DNA of 64,000 nt from Streptomonospora sp. PA3 (lineage in GTDB: Bacteria; Actinomycetota; Actinomycetes; Streptosporangiales; Streptosporangiaceae), in NCBI RefSeq assembly GCF_009728995.1, contig NZ_VTZW01000009.1:429644-493643 (forward strand), read 5' to 3'. How positions within the stretch are numbered: the first letter of the stretch is position 1; each line of letters begins with the position of its first letter. Positions 33,041 to 41,579 of the stretch are shown here, one piece after another. The position numbers and the translations under genes were made by a program. The notes below the pieces were generated by a model. That model was not told where the DNA came from and ran no database searches. It saw nothing but the letters and a program-made list of their open reading frames with translations.

Positions 33041-33950
33041 CTGCTCCGTCATGCGGGTCCTCAGCGGGACCGGTCACCACGGCGACGACGGTAGTACCCG
33101 CTGGCACCTCCCGCTGGGCAGCCATGTCGAAGAGGCCAGCGAGCATCTTCGCCACGTAGATCCGCTCCAGCACAATGCCGTGTCTTCGTTCGAAGTCTGC
33201 GGCGAACTCGGCCAACTCCGGCGGTCGCTTGGCGAATCCGCCGAAATGGTACCGGGTCTCAATGCGCCAGTTGCCTGTTGGAACCCCTGCCTCGGCTTGC
33301 AGGCGAGCGACGTCCTTCGCGAGCGGCTCGCCACCTTTGAGGGCGCTGAAGCCGATGGCAAGGGCACCGGAGCGGGCGCCAGCGGCCACGCCGGCGAGAG
33401 TGCCACCGGTTCCCACCGGGCAGCAGATCACGTCATAGGATTCGGTGATCTCGCCGGGGGTGTCCATGGCTCCGAGGACTCCCGCAGCGTTCGACCCGCC
33501 CTCAGGTATGACGTAGACGTCGCCGTGTTCGGCGCGCAGTCGGTCCAAGACCTGGGCGGAGTGTTTGCGGCGGTAGGTGGCCCGGTCCATGAACACGAGA
33601 TGCATGCCGTTGGCTGCGGCCGATTTGAGGGACCAGTTCAAGGGCTTGTCGCCGAGTTCCTCTCCCCGTACCACTCCGATGGTGGCCATCCCCGCCATCC
33701 TCCCCGCGGCAGCGACAGCCCGAAGGTGGTTCGAGTAGGCACCCCCGAACGTCAGCAGAGTCGTGTGGTCCCCGCGTGCGGCATCGGCGAGGTTCAACCT
33801 CAGCTTTCGCCATTTGTTGCCGGGGACTTCGGGATGGATAAGGTCCTCGCGTTTGAGTAGCAACCGGATGCCGCGGACGCCGAGCCGCTCGTCTTCCAGA
33901 ACGGTAAGCGGGGAGGGCAATCCGCCTTGGGCTTCCGCGCTTCGGATCAT
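33000..33950 (-). CDS. PLP-dependent D-cysteine desulfhydrase/ACC deaminase-family enzyme
   Basis: 316 aa. Fold-type II PLP enzyme: lysine in PGNKWRKLRLN (about residues 44-54), FGGAYSNHLRAVAAAG (about 68-83) and the phosphate-binding loop CPVGTGGTLAG (about 195-205). Active-site residues resemble D-cysteine desulfhydrase, which deaminates D-cysteine or related amino acids. The last residues (GRVGLEPTTHGL) are encoded by the antisense of the tRNA-Met 3' half, and the stop codon lies in the antisense anticodon loop. The native C-terminus has therefore probably been replaced at the tRNA. Confidence 0.85.
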   Translation of the reverse strand: MIRSAEAQGGLPSPLTVLEDERLGVRGIRLLLKREDLIHPEVPGNKWRKLRLNLADAARGDHTTLLTFGGAYSNHLRAVAAAGRMAGMATIGVVRGEELGDKPLNWSLKSAAANGMHLVFMDRATYRRKHSAQVLDRLRAEHGDVYVIPEGGSNAAGVLGAMDTPGEITESYDVICCPVGTGGTLAGVAAGARSGALAIGFSALKGGEPLAKDVARLQAEAGVPTGNWRIETRYHFGGFAKRPPELAEFAADFERRHGIVLERIYVAKMLAGLFDMAAQREVPAGTTVVAVVTGPAEDPHDGAVGRVGLEPTTHGL

Positions 33951-34466
33951 GGTCCAACTCTAGAGTGGTCTGCCCACCGCGCCCAAGCCCGATCACAGCG
34001 GCGAACCAAGCTCGCCTCGTGTGACGGGGCGCGCGCTCCCGGCCGGCCACTGCGACGGCCGCCTTCGGCGTAAACAAGCGCAGGCGTCCGTAGATGCTCA
34101 ACTCCCCGGATGCGCCCGAACGTATCCGCCGATCTGTAGTGCTGCCCTTCACACCGGACTCCCAGCCGCTGCTTATAGTCGACCGCCATCATCGGTCCGC
34201 TACCGCGGCCGCCGCCCAGAGGCATCTTCAATTCGCAGGTCACCGTGCTGATCGCTTGCAGCCTGGTTGTATAACATTAGTCCCCTGTTTTGGCTCCCAC
34301 CAAGATCATTCCTGGTTCGGATGCGTTGACTGCAAAACCGCAGTCGACGCCGAGGGGATGGCCATAAAAGGTCGCATGGGGCCAACAAAACCTCGCCGCC
34401 TGAACGGCGTCAACGGCATCGTGCTATCCCTGAGCGCCAATGGGCTGACCCATGGCGATGCCGTGC
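33951..34466. other. Intergenic region between the PLP enzyme and the graspetide operon
   Basis: 516 bp. No convincing gene; the longest frames have poor protein character. An AT-rich stretch with TGTATAACAT lies near 34268-34277. A hairpin GTTGACTGC (34325-34333) / GCAGTCGAC (34340-34348) sits about 120 bp past the end of the leftward methyltransferase gene and may be its terminator. Confidence 0.4.
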
Positions 34467-35621
34467 TCACACGGGAAGGCGCCAGGTGGGCCCCTCCGGC
34501 GACCCCAGCCAAACGCGTTGCTCGCTGGGGGTTGCGGTCATGCCGAAGGCCGAGATGTGCGGTCGGCCGGCGGAGCGCCAGGCGGCGGCAGCTTCCTCGA
34601 CGGCGTCCCACAGCCGCACGGGTCCGTGCTGGGCCACACGCGGGCCCTGGGCGTCGGCGCGCACCCGCGCCTGGGAGCCAGTAACCACATCCCACAGCAG
34701 GGTCTCGGCGGCGTTTCCGATGTGTTGAGCGGCGGGCGCGGCGAGCTGGGCCAGGAACCGGCCCGTCCAGTCGTCGAGTAGTTCCGGCCCCACATCGGTG
34801 GGATGCTCGTCGGCGCCTGGGGGGAAGAACACCGGGCCGTGGGGCGGGGGTTGGTGGGACCTGGCCATCATGAAAGACCGGTAGCCGGGCAGGAACCGGC
34901 CCTGGGCGGTTCCTGCCTCGTCGACTTCCAGCATCACCTGTGCGTTGGCGTCCATCCACCCCGATAGCGTCAGCAGGATCTTGGCTCCGGTATCGACCTG
35001 GTAGAGCCAGGGCTGGGGGAGGTAGCGCCAGGAGCAGGTGGCGATGATGCGGTCGTAGTCGGCCCCGGTGTCGGCACCGCCGAAGCCGTCGCCGACCACA
35101 AGGCGGGGATGCTGCCCGATCGCATGCAAGGCGCGGCGGGCGCGCTCGGCGACGCGGGGATCGATCTCGACGGAGGTAACCGCCTCGGCACCCAGCCGGT
35201 GGCATAGCAGCGCGGTCGAATAGCCGGTTCCGGTGGCGATCTCCAGCACGCTGTGGCCCTCGTGTACGTCGAGGTCTTCTAACATCCCCACCACGAGTCC
35301 CGGCAGCGAGGAGGAGGATGTGGGGGCGCCGTCCAATGGCCCCTCGGCTCGGTCGGCCGGGACATCTTCCACCTGCGTCACCCAGGTCCGGTCGGCGTAG
35401 GCCATGGCCAGCCAGGCCGGCTCATCGGCGTCGCTGCGACGCACCGGCGTCCACGGCGGCTTGGTCTCGTCGGTCTCGAACCGGAAGACGGCCTGGCCGA
35501 GGAACAGTTCGCGCGGGACCGCTTCCACCGCCGCACGCCAAGACGGGGAGCGCAGCAAGCCCTCTGCGGCGAGGCGGTCGGCCAGCTCCCTGCGCAGAGC
35601 CGCGGCATCGCTGGTGGTCAT
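34467..35621 (-). CDS. tgmC: PCMT-like methyltransferase of the graspetide system
   Basis: 384 aa. Protein-L-isoaspartate methyltransferase-like domain, with motif I LEIATGTGYSTALL (about residues 124-137) and VTSVEIDPRVAERA (about 148-161). The preceding TSSSSLPGLV lies where PCMTs bind the isoaspartyl peptide. A C-terminal extension of about 150 residues is typical of the ATP-grasp-associated branch. In fuscimiditide-type graspetides such enzymes methylate an aspartate side chain of the cyclised peptide, leading to an aspartimide. It overlaps the ATP-grasp gene by ATGA. Confidence 0.88.
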   Translation of the reverse strand: MTTSDAAALRRELADRLAAEGLLRSPSWRAAVEAVPRELFLGQAVFRFETDETKPPWTPVRRSDADEPAWLAMAYADRTWVTQVEDVPADRAEGPLDGAPTSSSSLPGLVVGMLEDLDVHEGHSVLEIATGTGYSTALLCHRLGAEAVTSVEIDPRVAERARRALHAIGQHPRLVVGDGFGGADTGADYDRIIATCSWRYLPQPWLYQVDTGAKILLTLSGWMDANAQVMLEVDEAGTAQGRFLPGYRSFMMARSHQPPPHGPVFFPPGADEHPTDVGPELLDDWTGRFLAQLAAPAAQHIGNAAETLLWDVVTGSQARVRADAQGPRVAQHGPVRLWDAVEEAAAAWRSAGRPHISAFGMTATPSEQRVWLGSPEGPTWRLPV

Positions 35622-36571
35622 CTCCGGCCCTTCTGCAGCAGGTCGGCCAGGGCGTGGGTGATGGGTGCGGTGATGTGGTCAGGAAACCACGACCACTGGC
35701 CGTTGGGGTTGCATTCCAGGAAGATCCACTGCCCGGTGCGGTCGAGTGCGAAGTCGAAGACGCCGAAGGACAGGTTGAACCGGGCCAGGTATGCGCGCAC
35801 GGCTTCGACGACCGGCTTGGGCGTGGCCACGGGGGTGTAGGTGAGGCGGGAGTAGTCCTCGCGCCAGTCCAGGACCGGCGCGCCGTCGATGCGCACGGCG
35901 AAGGCCCGGTCTCCTACGGCGGTGAGGCGGATGTCGGCGTCCTTGTCGACGCAGGCCTGGAACAGGTGGGCCGCGCCGGCGACCGAGGCGTCGAGTTCGC
36001 TGGGGTCCACGGGGCGCACCCAGATCGCGCGGCCGGTGCCGTCGGGGGCGTGGTACCGGCTGGGCCACAGCGGCTTGTAGACGATGGGGGCGTGGTGGCG
36101 GGCGAAGGCGCGTGCGCGGTCGGGCTGATTCGTGATCAGGGTCGGGGGGATCGCCAGCCCGCAGGCAGAGGCCCCGGCGAGCTGAGCGGGCTTGGACTCG
36201 GCGTCGCGGTTGCGCCAGGGATGGTTGAGGTAAAGGGCGCCGGGCAGGCACGCCAAGACGCCTCCCAGCCCCCACCGAGACTGGTCGATCACCCATCGGG
36301 CGTCCTGGTCGTCCATCCCCGGTGGGGCGGTGTAGGCAGAGGGGCGGCGCCAGTACACCGACCGCACGTTGTCTGCAGGGAGCTCAGTGTGGGCGGGGGT
36401 CACGGTCCCGCCGAGTCCGCGAGGGCCCAGCTCCGCAGCCAGATCGAGGGAGTGGGGGAAGTCGTCCGGGTCGAGCCGGACCAGGGGCACGCGGCGTTCA
36501 TTGAGCACGTCCACGACCAGGTCGGCGGCAGGGTCGTCGGAGGCGGTGACGACCAGGACGACCCCGTCCAC
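35618..36571 (-). CDS. tgmB: ATP-grasp ribosomal peptide maturase (graspetide synthetase)
   Basis: 317 aa from a GTG at 36571, 2 bp after the precursor stop, with AGGA upstream. N-terminal domain VVLVVTASDDPAADLVVDVL; ATP-grasp core with IVYKPLWPSRY (ATP-binding Lys, about residues 155-165), FQACVDKDADIRLTAVG (about 190-206) and metal-binding FLECNPNGQWSWF (about 285-297). The NPNGQW motif is typical of the MvdD/TgmB ligases, which join acidic side chains to Thr/Ser/Lys side chains in the precursor. Direct neighbours are the precursor and the methyltransferase, so the assignment is strong. Confidence 0.92.
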   Translation of the reverse strand: MDGVVLVVTASDDPAADLVVDVLNERRVPLVRLDPDDFPHSLDLAAELGPRGLGGTVTPAHTELPADNVRSVYWRRPSAYTAPPGMDDQDARWVIDQSRWGLGGVLACLPGALYLNHPWRNRDAESKPAQLAGASACGLAIPPTLITNQPDRARAFARHHAPIVYKPLWPSRYHAPDGTGRAIWVRPVDPSELDASVAGAAHLFQACVDKDADIRLTAVGDRAFAVRIDGAPVLDWREDYSRLTYTPVATPKPVVEAVRAYLARFNLSFGVFDFALDRTGQWIFLECNPNGQWSWFPDHITAPITHALADLLQKGRR

Positions 36572-36573
36572 AG

Positions 36574-36843
36574 TCAGTCCTGGACATAGTCGGTGGTGGT
36601 GTCGGTGCGGGTCGCTCCGGGGCCCGAACCGTCGCCGCCGACCGGGGTCTGGGATTGGGTCTGCTGGGAGACGTTGGTGCCGTGTTTGCCGGCTTCGAGG
36701 GGGCGGCCGGAAGCGTCGAAGTAGCGTCCTGTCTGCGTATGAGGATCCAGTTCCGCGTGAGCGTAGGGCAGCGGCTCGGAGGGCGGGTATGGGGCCATGC
36801 GGCCGAGTCCCCACGGGCGCAAATCCTGCGGGTTCCTTTTCAT
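36574..36843 (-). CDS. tgmA: Graspetide precursor peptide (putative ATP-grasp-modified RiPP)
   Basis: 89 aa from the ATG at 36843, behind AGGAAGG. The leader contains the family signature RPWGLGRMAPYP (about residues 9-20), expected to dock the ATP-grasp ligase. The C-terminal core is Gly/Thr/Asp-rich (GGDGSGPGATRTDTTTDYVQ, about 69-88), giving Thr donors and Asp acceptors for ester rings. Asp-Thr arrangement plus a PCMT neighbour resembles fuscimiditide-type peptides. The exact core and any cleavage site cannot be read from sequence. Confidence 0.88.
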   Translation of the reverse strand: MKRNPQDLRPWGLGRMAPYPPSEPLPYAHAELDPHTQTGRYFDASGRPLEAGKHGTNVSQQTQSQTPVGGDGSGPGATRTDTTTDYVQD

Positions 36844-37274
36844 TGGGCACCTTCCTGGCAGAGGCGGGGGCGAGTCGAGAAACGACACGGGCTTGTGTGT
36901 CTCTCGGACAAAAGGCGGAGCGCCTCGAGCTGCGCATTTCGGCGGTATCGCGCCTGCTGTAGCGCCTGGTGCGGACGTGAGGCAGGCATAGGCGCCATTT
37001 GTGGCGCACCGGTGCGAATCGGATCTGAGGGGGAGACCAGGGCTTGGGGTAGCGCAATTGGTTGCTCGCCCGGCTGGGCCGCTAGTGTCGCCTCCGACAG
37101 TCATCAGGTGATCATTTTTCGGTGGACCTCCGCTGTGACCTTTGGAAACGCGGTCGACACCCAGATCGCGGCCGCAATAGGTCTCGGGCGTATCCGAAAA
37201 CCTCTTGGATCCCGTGGTTCCCCTTGTTAATGTCACTCTTCGAACAGGGTTAGTCACGACCGGGAAGGTTGCGC
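36844..37274. other. Divergent promoter region: graspetide genes and Tad locus
   Basis: 431 bp between the leftward graspetide precursor and the rightward lipoprotein gene. It is less GC-rich than its surroundings. It should hold both promoters. A possible rightward one is listed at 37205-37233. No gene is seen in it. Confidence 0.45.
37205..37233 (+). promoter_or_regulatory. Possible sigma-70-type promoter for the lipoprotein/Tad locus
   Basis: TTGGAT (37205-37210), a 17-bp spacer, then TAATGT (37228-37233). It lies about 40 bp upstream of the GTG at 37275. It fits the loose actinobacterial TTGnnn / TAnnnT pattern only; no sharper evidence. Confidence 0.3.
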
Positions 37275-37772
37275 GTGATCAGCCTGCCGCGTTTTGCGGG
37301 GGCGTGTGCCTTGTTGCTGGTGGCTGCATGTAGTTCGCCTTCGGCGCACGCTCCGTCTTCGCCGACACCGAGTGCGCCGCAGGGCGCGCCATCGGCCTCG
37401 TCCAGCCCGGAAGAAGAGGCCCTCGCGGCCTACAGGGCCATGTGGGATGTGGTGGTGGAGGCCTCCCATGAGGCCGAGACCGACCCTGCAGAGCTAGAGA
37501 AGTACGCCGCCGGCGACGCGGCTGAGCTGATGCGCCAAGGGCTGGAAGGTATCGAACGCCCTTTGCAGGGGGCTCCGACACACGACATCGAGGTCCTTTC
37601 GGCTGAGCCCACCGCCGTCGAAATCCGTGATTGCCAGGACGGCTCGCAATGGGTCGAAGAGGGATCGCCGCCTTCCGATGAGAAAAACATCCGGATCGAC
37701 GCCACCATTACCCGCGACGCATTGTCGTGGCAGGTGACCGACATGCGGAACTGGGGCCCGGAAACATGTTGA
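37275..37772 (+). CDS. Secreted lipoprotein at the head of the Tad locus
   Basis: 165 aa. The GTG at 37275 is preferred because AAGG lies 6 nt upstream (a TTG at 37269 abuts it). Signal peptide LPRFAGACALLLVAACSS ends in lipobox LVAAC. A Ser/Pro linker (about residues 20-45) leads to a small domain with helix EEEALAAYRAMWDVVVEASH and later strands ending NIRIDATITRD, SWQVTDMRNWG and a C-terminal cysteine. It may be surface-anchored. Its stop overlaps the ATG of the next secreted protein, so they are co-expressed. Lower GC than the tad genes. Confidence 0.7.
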   Translation: MISLPRFAGACALLLVAACSSPSAHAPSSPTPSAPQGAPSASSSPEEEALAAYRAMWDVVVEASHEAETDPAELEKYAAGDAAELMRQGLEGIERPLQGAPTHDIEVLSAEPTAVEIRDCQDGSQWVEEGSPPSDEKNIRIDATITRDALSWQVTDMRNWGPETC

Positions 37773-38644
37773 GGGGCAGCACTCTGACCCTCCTCACCAG
37801 CCTCTTCGTTCTCTCCTCGATGGGAACATCGGTCGCCGACGACAACGGTTTCTACAGCTCGTGGACGTGCGGTGAAAACGGTGGTCCGGGGTGTGATGTG
37901 AGTGCGCGGTCGACGGAGACGGCGCCGGGGAGTTCGGGGTCTGCTGGGCGGCCGCGGCCGCAGTCGGGCGGCGGTGGGGTTGCCGCGGCCGGGGACGGCA
38001 GCGGGCAGGCGGCGGCTGGTGGTGCGGGGTGTGGTGTGCCCGAGCGGGTCCGGGTGCCTACCGACAGCGGGGCGCCGGCGTGGCAGCCCAACGGAGAGGA
38101 CTGCGCCACGCTGGCTTCGGGGTCGGCGCCGGAGTCGTCGGGCGGTGCGGCGGTGGATCCGGTGGCGGTGGCCTATGCGCAGCGGGCGTCGATGGAGCTT
38201 CCCCGCCCGCGGATGGGCGGCTCGCCCGCGCTGGATACCGACCAGCTGGTGGGGGTGCCCACGTGGCTGTGGGTGGATGCCCAGGGGTGGGAGCCCGTCC
38301 GTGCGCGGGCTTCGGTGCCGGGCGGGTGGGTGGAGGTGACCGCTACGCCCACCACCGCGGTGTGGGAGGTGGGGGAGGGGGCGCGGATCGAGTGCGCGGG
38401 TCCGGGCACTCCCTATGACCCTGCGGTGCATGATCCCGAGCAGGCCTCTCCCGACTGCGGGCACACCTTCTCCCGCTCCTCGGCCGGGGCGCCCGGTGGG
38501 GCGTTCCGGGTGGCGGTGGAGGTGGTCTGGCAGGTGGCGTGGTCCACAAGCGAAGGCGGGGGCGGAGAGCTTGACCCGCTGGCCACCCGGGCGGTGGAGG
38601 AGGTGGTGGTCACCGAGTCCCACGGGGTGGTGACTCGAGGCTGA
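37766..38644 (+). CDS. Secreted protein of the Tad locus, unknown function
   Basis: 292 aa from the ATG at 37766. Signal peptide at about residues 1-24 (LTLLTSLFVLSSMGTSVA). Then a Gly/Ser/Pro-rich low-complexity stretch with cysteines (about 25-90). A domain (about 125-260) has LPRPRMGGSPALDTDQLVG, VPTWLWVDAQGWEPV and VWEVGEGARIECAGPGTPYD. Proteins with VPTWLW/DPxxxxPxCGHTF segments commonly precede the pilus genes in actinobacterial Tad loci. The role is unknown, presumably extracellular. Confidence 0.65.
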   Translation: MLRGSTLTLLTSLFVLSSMGTSVADDNGFYSSWTCGENGGPGCDVSARSTETAPGSSGSAGRPRPQSGGGGVAAAGDGSGQAAAGGAGCGVPERVRVPTDSGAPAWQPNGEDCATLASGSAPESSGGAAVDPVAVAYAQRASMELPRPRMGGSPALDTDQLVGVPTWLWVDAQGWEPVRARASVPGGWVEVTATPTTAVWEVGEGARIECAGPGTPYDPAVHDPEQASPDCGHTFSRSSAGAPGGAFRVAVEVVWQVAWSTSEGGGGELDPLATRAVEEVVVTESHGVVTRG

Positions 38645-38713
38645 ATCCGAACCGCCGCTGGTGAAGCGGCCGGGTGCGGCAACGGTAGCGGGGACGCGCA
38701 ACAGAAGGGGCGA

Positions 38714-39439
38714 GTGTTGGTGACGAAAACCCTCTTAGACGACCGGAAAAACACAGAATCTCCGCCCCGGGCGCAGGCCGCGCGGCTGGGCGCGGTGCGG
38801 CGGCGCCGCTGGCGCTGGATCAGCGCCGGGGTGTTGCTGATCGCGCTGGGCGCGGGCGCCAACGTCGCGATCGGCATGGGCCAGCAGGAGCAGACGGCGG
38901 TGCTGGCCGCCTCGCGGGACCTGCCCGCCGGCCACGTGCTGAGCGAGGAGGACGTGCGCATCGTGCATTGGGATGGGGCCGCGGGCGGTCTTCAGTTGGT
39001 CGATGCCCGCTCGGGGCAGGCCATCGGCTCGCGCCTGGCGGTGCCGGTGACCGAAGGCGCCCCGATCACCGAAGGGATGCTGGGGTCGGCGGCGGCCTAT
39101 CCGCCCGAGGGCCGGGCGATCGTCGCGGCGGCCGTGGGGCCCGGGGTGCTGCCTGGCGCCGCCGAGCAGGGCAGCCCGGTCGCGGTGATCATCACCCCGG
39201 CCGCAGCCGGGGCCGCGGGTACCCAAACGGCCCCACCCGCGAGCGCGGAGGCGCAGGGCGAGGAGGGGCGGTCGGTGCCGGCGCGCATCCACCGCGTGCG
39301 CCAGGCCGACCCGGCCACCGGCACCTCCACCGTGGTGGAGCTGCTCGTCGATGCGGCCGATGCCGAAGCGGTGGCCCGCGCGGCCGGGCAGGAGCGGCTG
39401 CGGCTGGCGGTGGTCTCCCAGGCGGAGGGAGGGCTGTGA
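38714..39439 (+). CDS. SAF-domain protein (CpaB/RcpC-like)
   Basis: 241 aa from a GTG at 38714 (GTG at 38720 possible). One transmembrane helix (about residues 36-56, ISAGVLLIALGAGANVA), then an SAF domain with VLAASRDLPAGHVLSEEDVR (about 64-83). A second domain follows (VVELLVDAADAEAVARAA). CpaB/RcpC proteins are periplasmic or wall-zone parts of the Flp pilus assembly. The stop overlaps the TadZ start. Confidence 0.82.
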   Translation: MLVTKTLLDDRKNTESPPRAQAARLGAVRRRRWRWISAGVLLIALGAGANVAIGMGQQEQTAVLAASRDLPAGHVLSEEDVRIVHWDGAAGGLQLVDARSGQAIGSRLAVPVTEGAPITEGMLGSAAAYPPEGRAIVAAAVGPGVLPGAAEQGSPVAVIITPAAAGAAGTQTAPPASAEAQGEEGRSVPARIHRVRQADPATGTSTVVELLVDAADAEAVARAAGQERLRLAVVSQAEGGL

Positions 39440-40236
39440 TGCTGATCGGTGTCTGCTCGCTGGGCGGATCGCCCGGGGCCACCACGCTGGCCCTGGGACT
39501 GGCCGCCACCTGGCAGGCCACCGCCGACCAGCCGATCCTGGTCGAGGCCGACGCCGCCGGCGGCGACGTCGCCGCCTGGCGTGGCCGCAGCAGCGAGGTG
39601 GGGCTGGTGTCGCTGGCCGCCCAGGCCCGCACGCCCCGCCCGGAGGGCCACAACCTGCTGTGGGAGCACACCCGGCCGCTGCAGGGCGGGGTGGCCGCGG
39701 TGCTGGCGCCGGCCGCCCCGCACCGGGCGGCGCCCAGCGTGTGGCAGCTGACCCAGGCGGTGGAGGTGCTGCGCCCACCGCGTTCGGCCATCGTGCTGGA
39801 TCTGGGGCGCGTGGCGCCGGGCACCTCGGGGGCGTGGCTGGCGGCCCGCACCGATGCCGTCGTGGTGGTGACGGCCACCGAGGTCGCCCAGATCCGCCGC
39901 CTGGCCGACTGCACCGAGATCCTGGCCGCTCTGCCCGGGCGCCGCAACGTGCCGCTGGGTCTGGCGGTGGTCGGCGGCGGCGCGAGCACGGCCGAGATCG
40001 CCGAGCACACCGGCCTGCAGGTGTGGGGGCGCATCCCGCGCGATGGGGTCGCGGCCGACTACATCGCCGGGCGCCGGCTGGGCCGGGCCGAGCGGATGGC
40101 GCGCCGGCCGCTGCTGCTCGCCGCCGCCGCGCTGGGCCGGCGCGCCCACACCGAGCACCAGGCGCGCCAGGAGCAGCTGCGCGAACGTATCGCCGGCGGC
40201 CCCGCGGCCGCCCAACCGACCGGAGGTGCCCGATGA
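39439..40236 (+). CDS. TadZ/CpaE-like ParA-family ATPase
   Basis: 265 aa. Starts LIGVCSLGGSPGATTLALGL: a deviant Walker A in which the usual P-loop lysine is missing (GGSPGATT), as in some TadZ/CpaE proteins. A MinD-like core follows (ILVEADAAGGDVAAW; AIVLDLGRV; VVVTATEVAQIRR). TadZ proteins localise the Tad apparatus at the membrane. Coupled to both neighbours by overlap. A plasmid-partition ParA was considered, but the tad context argues against it. Confidence 0.8.
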   Translation: MLIGVCSLGGSPGATTLALGLAATWQATADQPILVEADAAGGDVAAWRGRSSEVGLVSLAAQARTPRPEGHNLLWEHTRPLQGGVAAVLAPAAPHRAAPSVWQLTQAVEVLRPPRSAIVLDLGRVAPGTSGAWLAARTDAVVVVTATEVAQIRRLADCTEILAALPGRRNVPLGLAVVGGGASTAEIAEHTGLQVWGRIPRDGVAADYIAGRRLGRAERMARRPLLLAAAALGRRAHTEHQARQEQLRERIAGGPAAAQPTGGAR

Positions 40237-41579
40237 CGGTTTCGGCGTCGTCCGATCGCACCGCCGAGCTGGTGCGCATGCTGGCCTCCCAGGCCACACG
40301 CCGGCTGCAGGAGGCCGCCCGCGCCGATGCGGCGGCCGGGCACGCGCCGGCGGCCGGGGCCGCCCTGCACCAGCGCGCCGAAGAGATCGTCGCCGCCCTG
40401 CTGGACGAGCGCGCCCAGCACGAGCTCGCCCAGGGTCGGACGGTGATGCCCGCCGCGACAGAGGAGCAGGTGCGCCGCCAGGTGCTGGCGCGGGTGGCGG
40501 GGTTGGGGCCGCTGGAGGCGCTGCTGGCCGATGAGAGCGTGGAGAACATCACCTGCATCGGCGCCGACCGGGTGTGGGTGCGCCGCACCGGCGGGCACCG
40601 GCAGGAGCATCCGCCGCTGGCCGACTCCGACGAGGCGCTGGTGGACCTCATCCGCCGCCTGGCCGCCGAGGCCGAGTCCGGGGAGCGCCGGTGGGACGCC
40701 TCGGCGCCCATGCTCAACGTCGAACTGCCCGGCGGGGCCCGGTTGAACGCGGTGGTGGCCCTGGCCCGGCGCCCCTCGGTCACCATCCGCCGCCACCCGC
40801 TGAGCCATTTGAGCCTGGCGCGGCTGCGCCGCACCGGCATGGTCTGCGACCGGGCCCACGACCTGCTGGCGGCCGCGGTGCGCTCTCGGCGCAACCTCAT
40901 CATCAGCGGCGCCACCAACGCCGGCAAGACCACCCTGCTGCGGGCGCTGGCCGACCACATCGATCCCGCCGAGCGGCTGGTGACCATCGAGGACACCCTC
41001 GAACTCAACCTCGACCGGCTCGATGAGGGCCGGGCCCACCCCGAATGCGTGGCGCTGCAGGGCCGCCCGCCCAACATCGAGGGCCACGGCGCCGTGGAGC
41101 TGGCCGATCTGGTGCGCCAGGCCCTGCGCATGAGCCCCGACCGGGTGATCGTCGGCGAGACCCGGGGCCCGGAGACGCTGGCGGTGCTCAACGCGATGAG
41201 CATGGGCACCGACGGGTCCATGACCACCATCCACGCCAGCAGCAGCGCCGGGGTGTTTGCCAAGATCGCCGCCTACACCGCCCAGGCGGCCGAGCGCCTC
41301 AGCCTGGAGGCCTCCTGCCTGCTGATGGCCGCCGCCTCCCCGCTCATCGTCCACATCGCCAACACCGAGGCCGGGCGGATGGTCACCAGCGTGCGCGAGG
41401 TCGTGGGCGCCGATGGCACCCAGGTGGTCTCCAACGAGATCTATGCCCGCGACCCCCAGAGCGGGCAGGTGCGCCCGGCCGATCCGCCCAGCCCGCCCAC
41501 CGCGGCCGCGCTGCAGCGGGCCGGGTTCGACCCGGCCGCCCTGGTGGGCGACCTCGCCGACTGGGGGTGGGGCCGGTGA
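40233..41579 (+). CDS. tadA: TadA/CpaF-type secretion ATPase
   Basis: 448 aa. VirB11/TadA ATPase: N-terminal helical region (to about 110), LLADESVENITCIGADRVWV, Walker A SGATNAGKTTLL (about residues 224-235), Asp box TIEDTLEL, Walker B DRVIVGETRGPE and His box TTIHASS. Hexameric motor on the inner membrane face that drives Flp-pilus assembly. Length and motifs are typical. Starts by overlap with TadZ and overlaps TadB. Confidence 0.93.
   Translation: MTVSASSDRTAELVRMLASQATRRLQEAARADAAAGHAPAAGAALHQRAEEIVAALLDERAQHELAQGRTVMPAATEEQVRRQVLARVAGLGPLEALLADESVENITCIGADRVWVRRTGGHRQEHPPLADSDEALVDLIRRLAAEAESGERRWDASAPMLNVELPGGARLNAVVALARRPSVTIRRHPLSHLSLARLRRTGMVCDRAHDLLAAAVRSRRNLIISGATNAGKTTLLRALADHIDPAERLVTIEDTLELNLDRLDEGRAHPECVALQGRPPNIEGHGAVELADLVRQALRMSPDRVIVGETRGPETLAVLNAMSMGTDGSMTTIHASSSAGVFAKIAAYTAQAAERLSLEASCLLMAAASPLIVHIANTEAGRMVTSVREVVGADGTQVVSNEIYARDPQSGQVRPADPPSPPTAAALQRAGFDPAALVGDLADWGWGR

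Noticed and set aside
33947-34243. Leftward 98-codon frame next to the PLP enzyme
   Set aside because: No ribosome binding site, mixed composition and no domain; overlaps the likely promoter of the PLP enzyme.
39439-40236. Plasmid-partition ParA
   Set aside because: No ParB or parS nearby, deviant P-loop without the usual lysine, and position between CpaB-like and TadA genes points to TadZ.
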